The translations under genes were made by a program, and so were the position numbers. Source: Deltaproteobacteria bacterium (GTDB lineage Bacteria; Myxococcota_A; Bradymonadia; REDH01). Taken from it: 44,397 nucleotides of DNA. Below, piece by piece: positions 8,067-15,686 of the stretch (the stretch's first letter is position 1; each line of letters starts with the position of its first letter). The stretch covers positions 1-44,397 of the forward strand of contig REDH01000136.1 of the NCBI GenBank assembly GCA_007693585.1, given 5' to 3'. The notes beneath the pieces were generated by a model that made no database searches, was not told the DNA's origin, and worked only from the letters and a program-made list of their open reading frames with translations.

Positions 8067-9029
8067 TCAGGGCTGTTCGTTGAGCCGTCTCCAGAGGGTG
8101 GTTCTGCTGATGCCGAGGAGCTTTGCGGCTTCGCTTCGGTTGCCGCCGGCCTCGAGGAGTGCCTGGAGGATCCGCTTGCGTTCGGAGTCGCCGCGGTGGT
8201 CATCGTGGTGTCCGGGCGGGGGTTCACCGCGGAGTTCGGGGGTGAGGTCGGCGAGCTGGAGGATGTCTCCTTCGCCGACGACGGTGGCGTATTCGATGAC
8301 GTTTCGGAGTTCGCGGATGTTTCCGGGCCAGGCATAGCTCAGGAGGGCATCCATGGCAGCGCGTTCGATGCCGCGGATGGGCCGGGGCCCCTTTCGGGAG
8401 AGCTGTTCGATGAAGTGCCAGGCGAGGAGTGCGACGTCGTCGCGTCGTTCGGAGAGCCTGGGGAGGTAGAGGGGCACGACGCGGATTCGGTACATGAGGT
8501 CCTCGCGGAAACGTCCTCGTTCGACCTCGTCGCGGAGGCTGCGGTGGGTTGCGGAGAGGAGACGGACATCGACCTTGACGCTGTCGGTGCCTCCGACGGG
8601 GACGAAGGTCTGTTCCTGGAGGACGCGGAGGAGGCGGGCCTGCAGGTCGAGGGGGAGCTCGGCGACTTCGTCGAGGAAGATGGTGCCCTGGTCGGCGAGT
8701 GCGAAGAGCCCCTTTCGGTCGCGGACGGCGCCGGTGAAGGCGCCGCGGACGTGTCCGAAGAGTTCGGAGGCGAGGAGTTCCGGGGTGAGGGTGGCGCAGT
8801 TGATGGCGCGGAAGGGGCCGCTGGCGCGGTTGCTCAGGTCGTGGAGGGCACGCGCGACGAGCTCCTTGCCGGTTCCGGTCTCTCCGCGGATGAGGACGGA
8901 GGCGTTGGAGCGTGCGACGCGTTCCATGAGCCGGAAGAGTTCGTGCATGCAGGGTGCGCCGGTGAGGATGCCGTGGAAGTCGTCCGGGCGCCGTGCGGGT
9001 CGTTCGAGGATGTCGCGGGTTCTGGGCAT
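8067..9029 (-). CDS. Sigma-54-dependent transcriptional activator without sensor domain
   Basis: A 320-residue bacterial enhancer-binding protein. It has a central AAA+ domain from about residue 20, with Walker A GETGTGKE (49-56), the sigma-54-contacting GAFTGA loop (96-101), Walker B GTIFLDE (to 121) and an arginine-rich RFREDL segment. A short linker leads to a Fis-type helix-turn-helix (about 278-320, GNRSEAAKLLGISRTTLWRRL). There is no N-terminal receiver, GAF or PAS domain, so activity must be controlled in another way, as in PspF. ATG at 9029 has GGAA upstream; the open frame further upstream overlaps the intergenic regulatory DNA and is unlikely to be translated. It is divergent from a gene with a strong -24/-12 promoter, which it probably activates. 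Confidence 0.93.
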   Translation of the reverse strand: MPRTRDILERPARRPDDFHGILTGAPCMHELFRLMERVARSNASVLIRGETGTGKELVARALHDLSNRASGPFRAINCATLTPELLASELFGHVRGAFTGAVRDRKGLFALADQGTIFLDEVAELPLDLQARLLRVLQEQTFVPVGGTDSVKVDVRLLSATHRSLRDEVERGRFREDLMYRIRVVPLYLPRLSERRDDVALLAWHFIEQLSRKGPRPIRGIERAAMDALLSYAWPGNIRELRNVIEYATVVGEGDILQLADLTPELRGEPPPGHHDDHRGDSERKRILQALLEAGGNRSEAAKLLGISRTTLWRRLNEQP

Positions 9030-9070
9030 GGTGGATTCCGTTGCAGGTGTTTCCGTGCCGGGTTGAAAAT

Positions 9071-9087
9071 GTTTCATCATGTGAAAC
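9071..9087. promoter_or_regulatory. Palindromic upstream activator site candidate
   Basis: GTTTCATCATGTGAAAC is a perfect 6-bp inverted repeat with a 5-base spacer. A further TGAAAA half-site lies just to the left (9064-9069). Its centre is about 118 bases upstream of the start predicted from the -24/-12 promoter, a usual distance for an enhancer bound by the Fis-type HTH of a sigma-54 activator. Its 42-base distance from the activator gene start also allows autoregulation. Confidence 0.65.
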
Positions 9088-9170
9088 GAAAGTGCAAGGG
9101 GCGCTCTTCCGGGTGCGCCCATGCAACGAGAAGGGGGTGCGGATGGTGGATGGACGGGGCGCTTCGGTGC

Positions 9171-9186
9171 TGGCATGAACCGTGCT
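9171..9186 (+). promoter_or_regulatory. Sigma-54 (-24/-12) promoter
   Basis: TGGCATGAACCGTGCT matches the TGGCACG-N4-TTGCW consensus, with the invariant GG and GC correctly spaced. The predicted start is near 9197, about 62 bases before the ATG of the first YeeE/YedE gene. This also rules out the upstream in-frame ATG at 9121 as the translation start. Confidence 0.8.
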
Positions 9187-9210
9187 TGTGAGTTCCGGGC
9201 GAGACAGCAG

Positions 9211-9226
9211 GCCCCATGTGCGGGGC
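9211..9226 (+). promoter_or_regulatory. Small hairpin in the 5' leader of the sulfur transporter operon
   Basis: GCCCC/GGGGC stem of five base pairs with a 6-base loop, inside the predicted leader between the sigma-54 start and the ribosome site. It could stabilise the message or be incidental in GC-rich DNA. Confidence 0.3.
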
Positions 9227-9258
9227 TCCACTTCCCTTCCCGGTTCGCGAGGAATCCC

Positions 9259-9696
9259 ATGGAAAACTTCACGCCGTTCGCCTCCACCATCGGAGGCCTT
9301 CTCATCGGGCTCGCCGTGGCGGCGATGCTTCTGTTCAGCGGTCGGATCACCGGCATCAGCGGGATCTACCGTGGTGCGCTCACGGGTGACGGTGGCGAGG
9401 GCGGCTGGCGCTTCGCCTTCGTCGGAGGTCTGGTTGTGGGGGGCCTGCTTCTGGCGCTGCTGTACCCGGGGGCGTTCGCGCTGCCGGAGGGTGCGCCGTT
9501 CGACACCGGTCGCTCCGTGGCGGCGGTGGGTGTGGCCGGTCTGCTGGTCGGGTTCGGCACCCGGCTCGGCAGTGGCTGCACCAGTGGTCACGGCATCTGC
9601 GGGATCAGCCGGTTCTCGCAGCGCTCGATCATTGCGACGGTGACCTTCATGGCGACCGGTGCGGTGACCGTCTTCCTGTTCAACCACGTGCTCTGA
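9259..9696 (+). CDS. YeeE/YedE-family sulfur transporter, first half (PmpA-like)
   Basis: A 145-residue membrane protein with about four transmembrane segments. It carries the conserved cysteine motif [17 protein letters not shown] of the YeeE/YedE (sulf_transp) family. Members import thiosulfate (YeeE/TsuA) or are linked to selenium and sulfane sulfur metabolism; in many proteobacteria the protein is split into two half-size genes, as here. ATG at 9259 follows GAGGAAT. It is the first gene after the sigma-54 promoter and ends 10 bases before its partner. The cysteines are expected to relay the sulfur species through the membrane; the exact substrate is not readable from sequence. Confidence 0.9.
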   Translation: MENFTPFASTIGGLLIGLAVAAMLLFSGRITGISGIYRGALTGDGGEGGWRFAFVGGLVVGGLLLALLYPGAFALPEGAPFDTGRSVAAVGVAGLLVGFGTRLGSGCTSGHGICGISRFSQRSIIATVTFMATGAVTVFLFNHVL

Positions 9697-9706
9697 GGAG
9701 GTCCCC

Positions 9707-10156
9707 ATGCGTCACACCATCGTTGCCTTCCTGTCGGGTCTGCTGTTCGCCATCGGTCTCGGCATTTCCGGGATGACGAATCCCTCCAAGGTCATCGGCT
9801 TCCTGGACTTCGCCGGAAGCTGGGATCCGAGTCTCGCGTTCGTGATGGGCGGAGCCCTTCTGGTCAATGTCATCGCGTTCCGTCTCATCATGCGTCGGCG
9901 GTCCCCGCTGTTCGCACCGTCGTTCTCGCTGCCGACCCGGAACGACATCGATGCCCCGCTCGTGGGTGGGGCTGCCCTGTTCGGCATCGGGTGGGGTCTG
10001 GGCGGTTTCTGTCCCGGTCCGGGACTTGCGTCGGCGGCGACGCTGCACGTGATGCCGCTGGTCTTCGTTGGTGCCATGACGGTGGGAATGCTGGTCTACG
10101 GGCTGGTGATGGATCGAAGGGCTGCGGCCTCGTCACCTCCGGGAGCGGTGTCCTGA
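9707..10156 (+). CDS. YeeE/YedE-family sulfur transporter, second half (PmpB-like)
   Basis: A 149-residue membrane protein with four predicted helices, homologous to the other half of YeeE/YedE transporters. Key segments are GISGMTNPSKVIGFLD near the N-terminus and the cysteine motif GWGLGGFCPGPGLAS. ATG at 9707 is preceded by GAGGAGG. It is closely spaced with the preceding half and probably forms a heteromeric pore with it. The combination of one [10 protein letters not shown] half and one GGFCPGPG half is the standard pairing. Transport of thiosulfate or another reduced sulfur compound is the likely role by family. Confidence 0.9.
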   Translation: MRHTIVAFLSGLLFAIGLGISGMTNPSKVIGFLDFAGSWDPSLAFVMGGALLVNVIAFRLIMRRRSPLFAPSFSLPTRNDIDAPLVGGAALFGIGWGLGGFCPGPGLASAATLHVMPLVFVGAMTVGMLVYGLVMDRRAAASSPPGAVS

Positions 10157-10289
10157 GGCTGGCGCCGGCGCGGTCCGGCGGGCCACGGGGTGATCGGGTC
10201 TTCGGGCGCGGTCCATGGCTTGCGTTGGCACCGCGCCCGGATCGCACATCGGGTTCCGGTTCGTCGGAGCCACGCGGAGAAGGAGCGGG

Positions 10290-11969
10290 ATGGAGGGTCT
10301 TCTGACAGCCGAGCGGAGAGAGCGCATCAGCCGGAACCTGTTGGCGGGCACGACCACGGCAGTGGTTCTGGTGCCGCAGGCGATGGCGTATGCGCTCGTG
10401 GCCGGTCTGCCGCCGATCCACGGCCTCTACGCGTCGTTGCTTCCGCTGATCGTGTATGCGGTGCTGGGCCGGTCTCGGCAGCTCGCCGTCGGCCCCGGGG
10501 CCATCGACACACTCCTCGTCGGTGCGGCGCTGGGCGCCATGCACGTCGTCAACGAGCAGACCTATGCGGCGTGGGCCGCCCTGCTCGCGTTGATGGTGGC
10601 TGTGATCCAGGGTCTGCTGGGCCTGCTGCGGGCGGGGTTCCTCGTGAACTTCCTTTCGCGGCCGGTGATCAGCGGCTTCACCACCGCGGCGGCATTGACG
10701 ATCGCGCTGAGCCAGGTGCGTCACCTTCTCGGATTCGAGGCGCCGGGGGGAAGCGGATTCCTGGAGATCGCCGGGAACGTCGTCCGTCACATCGCGGACT
10801 TCCATCCGGCGACGGCGCTGGTGGGGCTGACGGTGGCGGGGGCGCTGGTGTGGCTGAAGCGATGGCGCAAGGGTTTTCCGCGGGCGCTCTTCGTGGTGGC
10901 GGTCTCCACGGTGGTGGCTGCGCTGCTGGACCTCGAGGCGCGAGGGGTCCGGGTGGTGGGCGACATTCCGGCCGGGCTTCCGTCCTTCGCGCTCCCCCCG
11001 CTGGAGCTCGAGACGGTGCTGGCGCTCCTGCCGACGGCGGTGACGCTGGCGCTGATCGGCTATCTGACCATCATCTCCATCGGGCAGACGTTCGCGAACC
11101 GGAACGGGTACGAGATTCGGCCCAACCGCGAGCTGGTCGCGATCGGGGGGGCGAACCTCGCCGCCGGCCTGACACAGGGGTTTCCGGTGTCCGCGAGTTT
11201 TTCGCGGTCCGCGGTGCACGCGGGCGGGGGCGCGAGCAGTCCGTATGCCCTGATCGTGGTCGCGGCGTGGGTGGGGCTGACCCTGCTGCTGCTCACCGGT
11301 CTGCTGCAGCAGCTCCCCACGGCGACGCTTGCGGCGATCATCATCACGGCGGTGCTCGGGCTGACGGACTTTGCCGAGGTTCGGCGACTGGCGCGGGTGA
11401 AGAGGGCCGACATGTGGCTGCTGCTGATCACGTTCGCGGCCACGCTGGGGATCGGCATCGAGCAGGGGATTCTGGTGGGTGTGGCGGCCTCGCTCATGCT
11501 CTTTCTCTACCGGACGACGCGTCCGCACGCTGCGGTGCTGGGTCGGCTCGGGGACAGCACGGACTACCGCAACGTGCGCAACCACCCTGGGGCGGTCACC
11601 ATCCCGGGGGTGTTGATCGTGCGCATCGACGCGCAGTTCTACTTTGGCAACGTCACGTTCCTGCGGGACTTCCTGCGTGGGCAGGAGCGGGCGGTGGAGG
11701 GGACCCTGCGGGCTGTGGTGCTGGAGGCGTGCAGCCTCAACCAGCTCGACAGCAGCGCGGATGCGGCGTTGCGAGAGCTGGCGGCCGAGTACGCGTCGCG
11801 AGGGGTGGTCCTGAAGCTCGCCAGCGTGAAGCGCCCGGTGGAGCGGGTGATGCGGGCCTCGGGGCTGTGGCATCTCGTCGGCGACGCGAACGTTCACATG
11901 AACGTGCACGACGCGGTTCGGTCGCTGGCCCTGGACCCCGGGGCCGTCGAGGCGTCGGGGCGGGGCTGA
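10290..11969 (+). CDS. SulP-family anion transporter with STAS domain
   Basis: A 559-residue SulP (SLC26) transporter. ATG at 10290 is preceded by AAGGAGCGGG; the open frame extends 25 codons further but lacks a better start. The membrane part begins at LLAGTTTAVVLVPQAMAYALVAGLPPI, the signature of SulP helix 1, and runs to about residue 425. A cytoplasmic STAS domain follows from about 437 to the end (VLIVRIDAQFYFGN, LEACSLNQLDSS). Family substrates include sulfate and bicarbonate. It lies 133 bases after the YeeE/YedE pair in the same direction. Co-transcription from the sigma-54 promoter would make this a sulfur-oxyanion import set, but bicarbonate cannot be excluded. Confidence 0.93.
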   Translation: MEGLLTAERRERISRNLLAGTTTAVVLVPQAMAYALVAGLPPIHGLYASLLPLIVYAVLGRSRQLAVGPGAIDTLLVGAALGAMHVVNEQTYAAWAALLALMVAVIQGLLGLLRAGFLVNFLSRPVISGFTTAAALTIALSQVRHLLGFEAPGGSGFLEIAGNVVRHIADFHPATALVGLTVAGALVWLKRWRKGFPRALFVVAVSTVVAALLDLEARGVRVVGDIPAGLPSFALPPLELETVLALLPTAVTLALIGYLTIISIGQTFANRNGYEIRPNRELVAIGGANLAAGLTQGFPVSASFSRSAVHAGGGASSPYALIVVAAWVGLTLLLLTGLLQQLPTATLAAIIITAVLGLTDFAEVRRLARVKRADMWLLLITFAATLGIGIEQGILVGVAASLMLFLYRTTRPHAAVLGRLGDSTDYRNVRNHPGAVTIPGVLIVRIDAQFYFGNVTFLRDFLRGQERAVEGTLRAVVLEACSLNQLDSSADAALRELAAEYASRGVVLKLASVKRPVERVMRASGLWHLVGDANVHMNVHDAVRSLALDPGAVEASGRG

Positions 11970-11970
11970 G

Positions 11971-12108
11971 GTACCGCTGCACCGACCGGGTGTGGTCAAC
12001 CGGACATGCGGCGCTGTCGAGGGTACGGGGCCCGGTGAGGAAGTGCCGCTTCACCGACCGGGTGCGGTCAACGGGACATGCCGCGCTGTCGAGGGTGCTG
12101 GGCCCGGC
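11971..12108. repeat. Two-copy 72-bp-period direct repeat
   Basis: Copies at 11971-12036 and 12043-12108 share about 66 bases with roughly eight mismatches, including the blocks CACCGACCGGGTG, GGTCAAC, GGACATG and GCGCTGTCGAGGGT. They lie in the spacer between the convergent SulP and mrpG genes. The function is unknown. Confidence 0.85.
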
Positions 12109-12187
12109 TGAAGGCGAGGTCGTGCCTCGGGCGGAGCTGCATCGTTGGGCGTGCGGCGAGCGCCGGATGGGTGGGAACCGGGACCGG

Positions 12188-12208
12188 AGGACCTTCAGGA
12201 GGGGTCCT
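12188..12208. terminator. Candidate hairpin at the end of the mrp operon
   Basis: AGGACC/GGTCCT stem of six base pairs with a 9-base loop that contains the mrpG stop codon. It could terminate the mrp operon or the facing sulfur operon. No T-tract is seen. Confidence 0.35.
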
Positions 12209-12596
12209 GACGGACCTCGCTGCCGGGGACGAGGGTCGGGCTGTGGGTGCTGTAGTACTCGGCGAGCTCGTCGCGGCGGGTCTCCTTCCACAGCTTGACG
12301 CCGGAGGCGTAGCTTGCGCGGCCGATGACGTGGGCGGCGACGGGCGCGGTGAGGATGAGGAAGGCGACGCCGGCGAGGGCGCGGGTGGTCATGCCGACTT
12401 CGCCGAAGTAGACGGCGACGGCGACGAGCACGAGCCCGGTGCCGAGGGCGCCGGCCTTGGTGGCCGCGTGCATGCGGAGCAGGAGGTCGGGCAGTCGCAG
12501 GACGCCCACGGATGCGACGATCATGAAGAAGGCGCCGGTGAGGGCGAGCGCGACGACGATGATGTCGAGGATGGGGTGGCCGGTGGAGGTGGTCAT
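12195..12596 (-). CDS. mrpG: Mrp antiporter subunit G
   Basis: A 133-residue MrpG/MnhG/PhaG-family membrane subunit with three helices. The typical block is FMIVASVGVLRLPDLLLRMHAATKAGALGTGLVLVAVAVYF. ATG at 12596 overlaps the mrpF stop (ATGA) and has a GGGAG site. The hydrophilic C-terminal tail (WKETRRDELAEYYSTHSPTL) is a little longer than in minimal homologues. It is the last gene of the mrp operon. MrpG is required for assembly and activity of the multi-subunit Na+/H+ antiporter. Confidence 0.93.
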   Translation of the reverse strand: MTTSTGHPILDIIVVALALTGAFFMIVASVGVLRLPDLLLRMHAATKAGALGTGLVLVAVAVYFGEVGMTTRALAGVAFLILTAPVAAHVIGRASYASGVKLWKETRRDELAEYYSTHSPTLVPGSEVRQDPS

Positions 12597-12916
12597 GGCG
12601 AAGCTCCCGGGCCGGGGTTTCGGGCCTTTCGTCGGCGGTTGTCGATCTCGTAGTACCGCGCGAAGGCGACGGTGCCGAGGAAGGCGATGAGGGCGAGGGC
12701 GATGGCGGCGTCGAGGTAGACGCTTTCGCCGGTGACGAGGGAGTAGAGGGCCATGAAGCCGACGGCGAGTACGCCGAGCAGGTCGACGGCGACGACGCGG
12801 TCGCCGAGGGTGGGGCCCTTGAAGACCCGGTAGAGGGCGGTGAGGATGGCCAGGCTGACGAGCGCGAACACGACGAGCATGGCGATGTCGAGGTTGCTGT
12901 TGATCTCGCCGATCAT
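12593..12916 (-). CDS. mrpF: Mrp antiporter subunit F
   Basis: A 107-residue MrpF/MnhF protein with three predicted helices and the family segment YRVFKGPTLGDRVVAVDLLGVLAVG, which carries a conserved membrane Asp. ATG at 12916 overlaps the mrpE stop by four bases and follows GGAGG. The tail after the last helix is basic and Pro/Gly-rich. Its place between mrpE and mrpG matches the canonical operon order. It forms part of the MrpEFG section of the antiporter complex in the cytoplasmic membrane. Confidence 0.93.
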   Translation of the reverse strand: MIGEINSNLDIAMLVVFALVSLAILTALYRVFKGPTLGDRVVAVDLLGVLAVGFMALYSLVTGESVYLDAAIALALIAFLGTVAFARYYEIDNRRRKARNPGPGASP

Positions 12917-13392
12917 TGGAAGACCTCCATGATGCGCCGCTCGAAGCCCTCCTTGATTTCGCGCCGTGCGGCCTCGACATCGTCGACGTACATGCCGTGG
13001 ATGAAGAGGGTGGAGCGGTCCTCGGAGACGTCGAGGCTGAGGGTGCCCGGGGTGAGGCTGATCAGGTTGGCGAGCAGGCTGATCCCGAGGTCGCTCTTCA
13101 CGTCGAGCGGGACGGAGAAGACGGCGGCCTCCATCCGTCGCTCGACGTCGGGGTGCAGGACATCGATGGCGACGCGCACGCTGGACTTGAGCAGCTCGAC
13201 GACGAAGAAGACAGCGAGTGCGACAGCGCGAAACAGCTTCGAGAAGTATCTGGTTTCGGGGAACAGCGGCCGCGAGAAGAGCAGGACGAGGTACCCGATC
13301 ACGAAGCCGACGGCCAGGCCGCGCGCGGTGACGTCGCTCATGATGAACGCCCAGATCAGGGCGAGGAGCACGTTCCAGAGCAGGAGGTTCAT
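12913..13392 (-). CDS. mrpE: Mrp antiporter subunit E
   Basis: A 159-residue MrpE/MnhE protein. Two or three N-terminal helices (NLLLWNVLLALIWAF, GLAVGFVIGYLVLLF) precede the conserved cytoplasmic part with SLTPGTLSLDVSEDRSTLFIH and a helical C-terminus. ATG at 13392 overlaps the mrpD stop (ATGA) and has GGAGG upstream. The longer open frame upstream is antisense-like and was not used. The subunit is needed for stable assembly of the antiporter and lies in canonical order between D and F. Confidence 0.93.
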   Translation of the reverse strand: MNLLLWNVLLALIWAFIMSDVTARGLAVGFVIGYLVLLFSRPLFPETRYFSKLFRAVALAVFFVVELLKSSVRVAIDVLHPDVERRMEAAVFSVPLDVKSDLGISLLANLISLTPGTLSLDVSEDRSTLFIHGMYVDDVEAARREIKEGFERRIMEVFQ

Positions 13393-14897
13393 GGTGCTGC
13401 CTCCAGGACGGCGTGGATGTATCGTTCGGGTTCGAGGAGCTCCTCGGCGGCGGTCATGGCGATCTCGATGACGGGCTCGGCGAAGAGTCCGATGGCGATG
13501 GTCATGAGGGTGAGGGCCGCGACGGGGATCATCATGGTCAGGGGAACCTTCTTCTTCTGGATGTGTTCGGGGACATCGCCCTCGGGATGCTTCTTCCAGA
13601 AGGCGTACATCCAGATCTTCATCATGGAGTAGAGGGTGAGGAGCCCGACGAAGATGGCGAACGCCGCGGGGATCCAGCGTTCGGCCTGGAAGGCGGAGAA
13701 GATGACGGTGAACTTGGCCCAGAATCCCCATAGGGGGGGCACTCCGGCGAGGGAGAAGGCGGAGAGCAGGTTGAAGGCGGCGAAGATGGGGAAGTACTTG
13801 TAGAGTCCGCCGAGCTTCTTGAGCTCATAGGACCCCATGAGGTGGTGTCCGATTCCTGCGGCGAGGAAGAGGTTGGCCTTGATGATGATGTTGTGGGCGA
13901 CGTAGAGGACGGCGCCGGCGAGGGCCATGGGGGTGTAGAGGGCGAGTCCGAGGGTCATGTAGCCGATCTGGCTGATGATGTGGATGGAGAGGATCTTTCT
14001 CCACTCGAACTGGCTGACGGCGCCGAGGACGCCGATGAACATGGTGAGGACGGAGAGCCAGAGGATGATCTCGTGGGTCCAGGCGATGTCCTCGGTGAAG
14101 ATGAGGGTGAAGACGCGGATCATCACGTAGGCGCCGACCTTGGTGAGCAGTCCGGCGAAGATCGCCGAGACGGCGATGTTGGGCACGTGATAGGAGGCGG
14201 GGAGCCAGAAGAAGAGGGGGAAGAGGGCAGCCTTCATGCCGAAGGCGATGATGAAGAGGATGGCGATGACGGTGACGAGTCCGGGTTCACCGATGTCGTG
14301 GATGCGGTGGGCGATGTCCGCCATGTTGAGGCTGCCGGTGATGCCGTAGAGGATGGACACACCGGCGAGCAGGATCGTGGAGGCGACCACGTTCATGAGG
14401 ACGTACTTGAAGGCGCCGTCGAGCTGGATCTTTCGGCCGCCGAGGACGAGGAGGACGAAGGATGCGATCAGCATCACCTCGAACCAGACGAAGAGGTTGA
14501 AGAGGTCTCCGGTGAGGAATGATCCGCAGACGCCCATGACCATGACGTGGGTCAGGGGGTAGTATCCGAAGTGTTCCTCGCGTTCGCCGACGGCGCCGAG
14601 GGAGTAGACGGCCACGGCGAGGGTGAGGATGCCCGTGAGGACGAGCATGGTGGCGGCGAGGTGGTCGGCGACGAGGGTGATGCCGAAGGGTGCGGGCCAG
14701 TTGCCGAGATAGGTGACGAGGATGCCGCTCTCGCGCACTTCCATGAAGAGGAGGATGCCGGCGATGCAGAGTGCGATGGCGCCGACGACGCCGGTCCAGC
14801 GCTGTGCGACGTTGCTCTTGTAGAAGAGCACGGCGATCGAGGCGCTGAAGACCGGGATCAGCAGGGGCAGGACGAGGAGGATATCGGCGGAGAGCAT
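13389..14897 (-). CDS. mrpD: Mrp antiporter subunit D
   Basis: A 502-residue NuoM/NuoN-like proton-conducting subunit with about 14 transmembrane helices. Family segments include GDLFNLFVWFEVMLIASFVLL, with its key membrane Glu, and FPLFFWLPASYHVPNIAVSAIFAGLLTKVGAY, with a conserved Lys. A GTG directly precedes the ATG; I chose the ATG because the GAGGAGG site is seven bases from it, against four from the GTG. The ATG shares one base with the mrpC stop, suggesting translational coupling. Together with MrpA it is thought to carry out cation/proton exchange across the cytoplasmic membrane. Confidence 0.93.
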   Translation of the reverse strand: MLSADILLVLPLLIPVFSASIAVLFYKSNVAQRWTGVVGAIALCIAGILLFMEVRESGILVTYLGNWPAPFGITLVADHLAATMLVLTGILTLAVAVYSLGAVGEREEHFGYYPLTHVMVMGVCGSFLTGDLFNLFVWFEVMLIASFVLLVLGGRKIQLDGAFKYVLMNVVASTILLAGVSILYGITGSLNMADIAHRIHDIGEPGLVTVIAILFIIAFGMKAALFPLFFWLPASYHVPNIAVSAIFAGLLTKVGAYVMIRVFTLIFTEDIAWTHEIILWLSVLTMFIGVLGAVSQFEWRKILSIHIISQIGYMTLGLALYTPMALAGAVLYVAHNIIIKANLFLAAGIGHHLMGSYELKKLGGLYKYFPIFAAFNLLSAFSLAGVPPLWGFWAKFTVIFSAFQAERWIPAAFAIFVGLLTLYSMMKIWMYAFWKKHPEGDVPEHIQKKKVPLTMMIPVAALTLMTIAIGLFAEPVIEIAMTAAEELLEPERYIHAVLEAAP

Positions 14898-15265
14898 CAC
14901 TTGTCCTCCTCGGTCGCGATGGGCTCGGCGACGCGCATGCCGTCCGGGTCGAGGGTGTCGAGCTCCTGCCAGGAGCGGTAGGCGAGGACCAGGGCGAAGG
15001 CCAGCATGCCGAATCCGATGACGATGGCGGTGAGCACGAGGGCCTGGGGCAGCGGGTTGGCGTAGTCCCCCACCGGTGCGGTCTCCGGGTAGGGGATGAT
15101 GGCGGAGGCCCCCCGGGTGAGCCCACCCATGGTGAAGAGCGTGAGGTTCGCGGCGTTTCCGAGGACCACGAGGCCGATGACCATCTTCACGATGGAGCGG
15201 CGGGTCAGGAGGTATGCGGCGATGGCGAACAGGATGCCCGCGACGACGGCGAGGAGTGGTTCCAT
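14897..15265 (-). CDS. mrpC: Mrp antiporter subunit C
   Basis: A 122-residue NuoK-like subunit with three helices. Typical segments are GLVVLGNAANLTLFTMGGL and NPLPQALVLTAIVIGFGMLAFALVLAYRS, which hold the conserved polar residues of MnhC/NuoK. ATG at 15265 is one base after the mrpB stop, with AGGAGG upstream. The C-terminal tail is acidic. It is a core membrane subunit of the Mrp complex. Confidence 0.94.
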   Translation of the reverse strand: MEPLLAVVAGILFAIAAYLLTRRSIVKMVIGLVVLGNAANLTLFTMGGLTRGASAIIPYPETAPVGDYANPLPQALVLTAIVIGFGMLAFALVLAYRSWQELDTLDPDGMRVAEPIATEEDK

Positions 15266-15266
15266 G

Positions 15267-15686
15267 TCAGAATTCCTCCTCTTCCAGGGAGAAGATGACG
15301 GCCACGACCATTCCGATGACGGTCAGGAACACGCCGATGTCGAAGATCAGGGGCGTTCCGAGCTTCAGGAGGCTCTCGCCGATGTGGATCTCGAGCCAGA
15401 GCCCGGTCATGTAGGGTTTTCCTGCGGCGAGGCCGAAGAGGCCGGCGGCGCCGGCGAAGATCATGCCCCAGGCCATGAGCGTGCGCGGGTCGTAGCGGAG
15501 GATGCTCCTCGCGCTGGCCACGCCGAAGGCGATGGCGTGCAGGGCGAACGCTGCCGAGGCGACGAGGGCGCCGATGAAGCCCCCGCCGGGCAGGTTGTGC
15601 CCGCGCCAGAGGAGGAACAGCGAGAAGAGCAGCATGAGGGTGACGAGCAGACGGGTGAAGGTCTGCAGGATGAGGGAGCGCATCAT
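15267..15686 (-). CDS. mrpB: Mrp antiporter subunit B
   Basis: A 139-residue MnhB-domain protein with four helices. The hallmark is [33 protein letters not shown]. The start region is ATGATGA, overlapping the mrpA stop, with GAGGAG upstream; either ATG (15686 or 15683) could be used. The C-terminus ends in EEEEF. It is a separate gene, so this is a group 1 (seven-gene) Mrp system rather than an mrpAB fusion. Confidence 0.94.
   Translation of the reverse strand: MMRSLILQTFTRLLVTLMLLFSLFLLWRGHNLPGGGFIGALVASAAFALHAIAFGVASARSILRYDPRTLMAWGMIFAGAAGLFGLAAGKPYMTGLWLEIHIGESLLKLGTPLIFDIGVFLTVIGMVVAVIFSLEEEEF

Noticed and set aside
9121-9258. Upstream in-frame ATG (9121) for the first YeeE/YedE gene
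   Set aside because: It lies upstream of the sigma-54 promoter's predicted start, and the added residues are Arg/Cys-rich and not membrane-like.
10226-10246. Possible second -24/-12 promoter before the SulP gene
   Set aside because: TGGCACC is present, but the GC element is five bases too far downstream for sigma-54.
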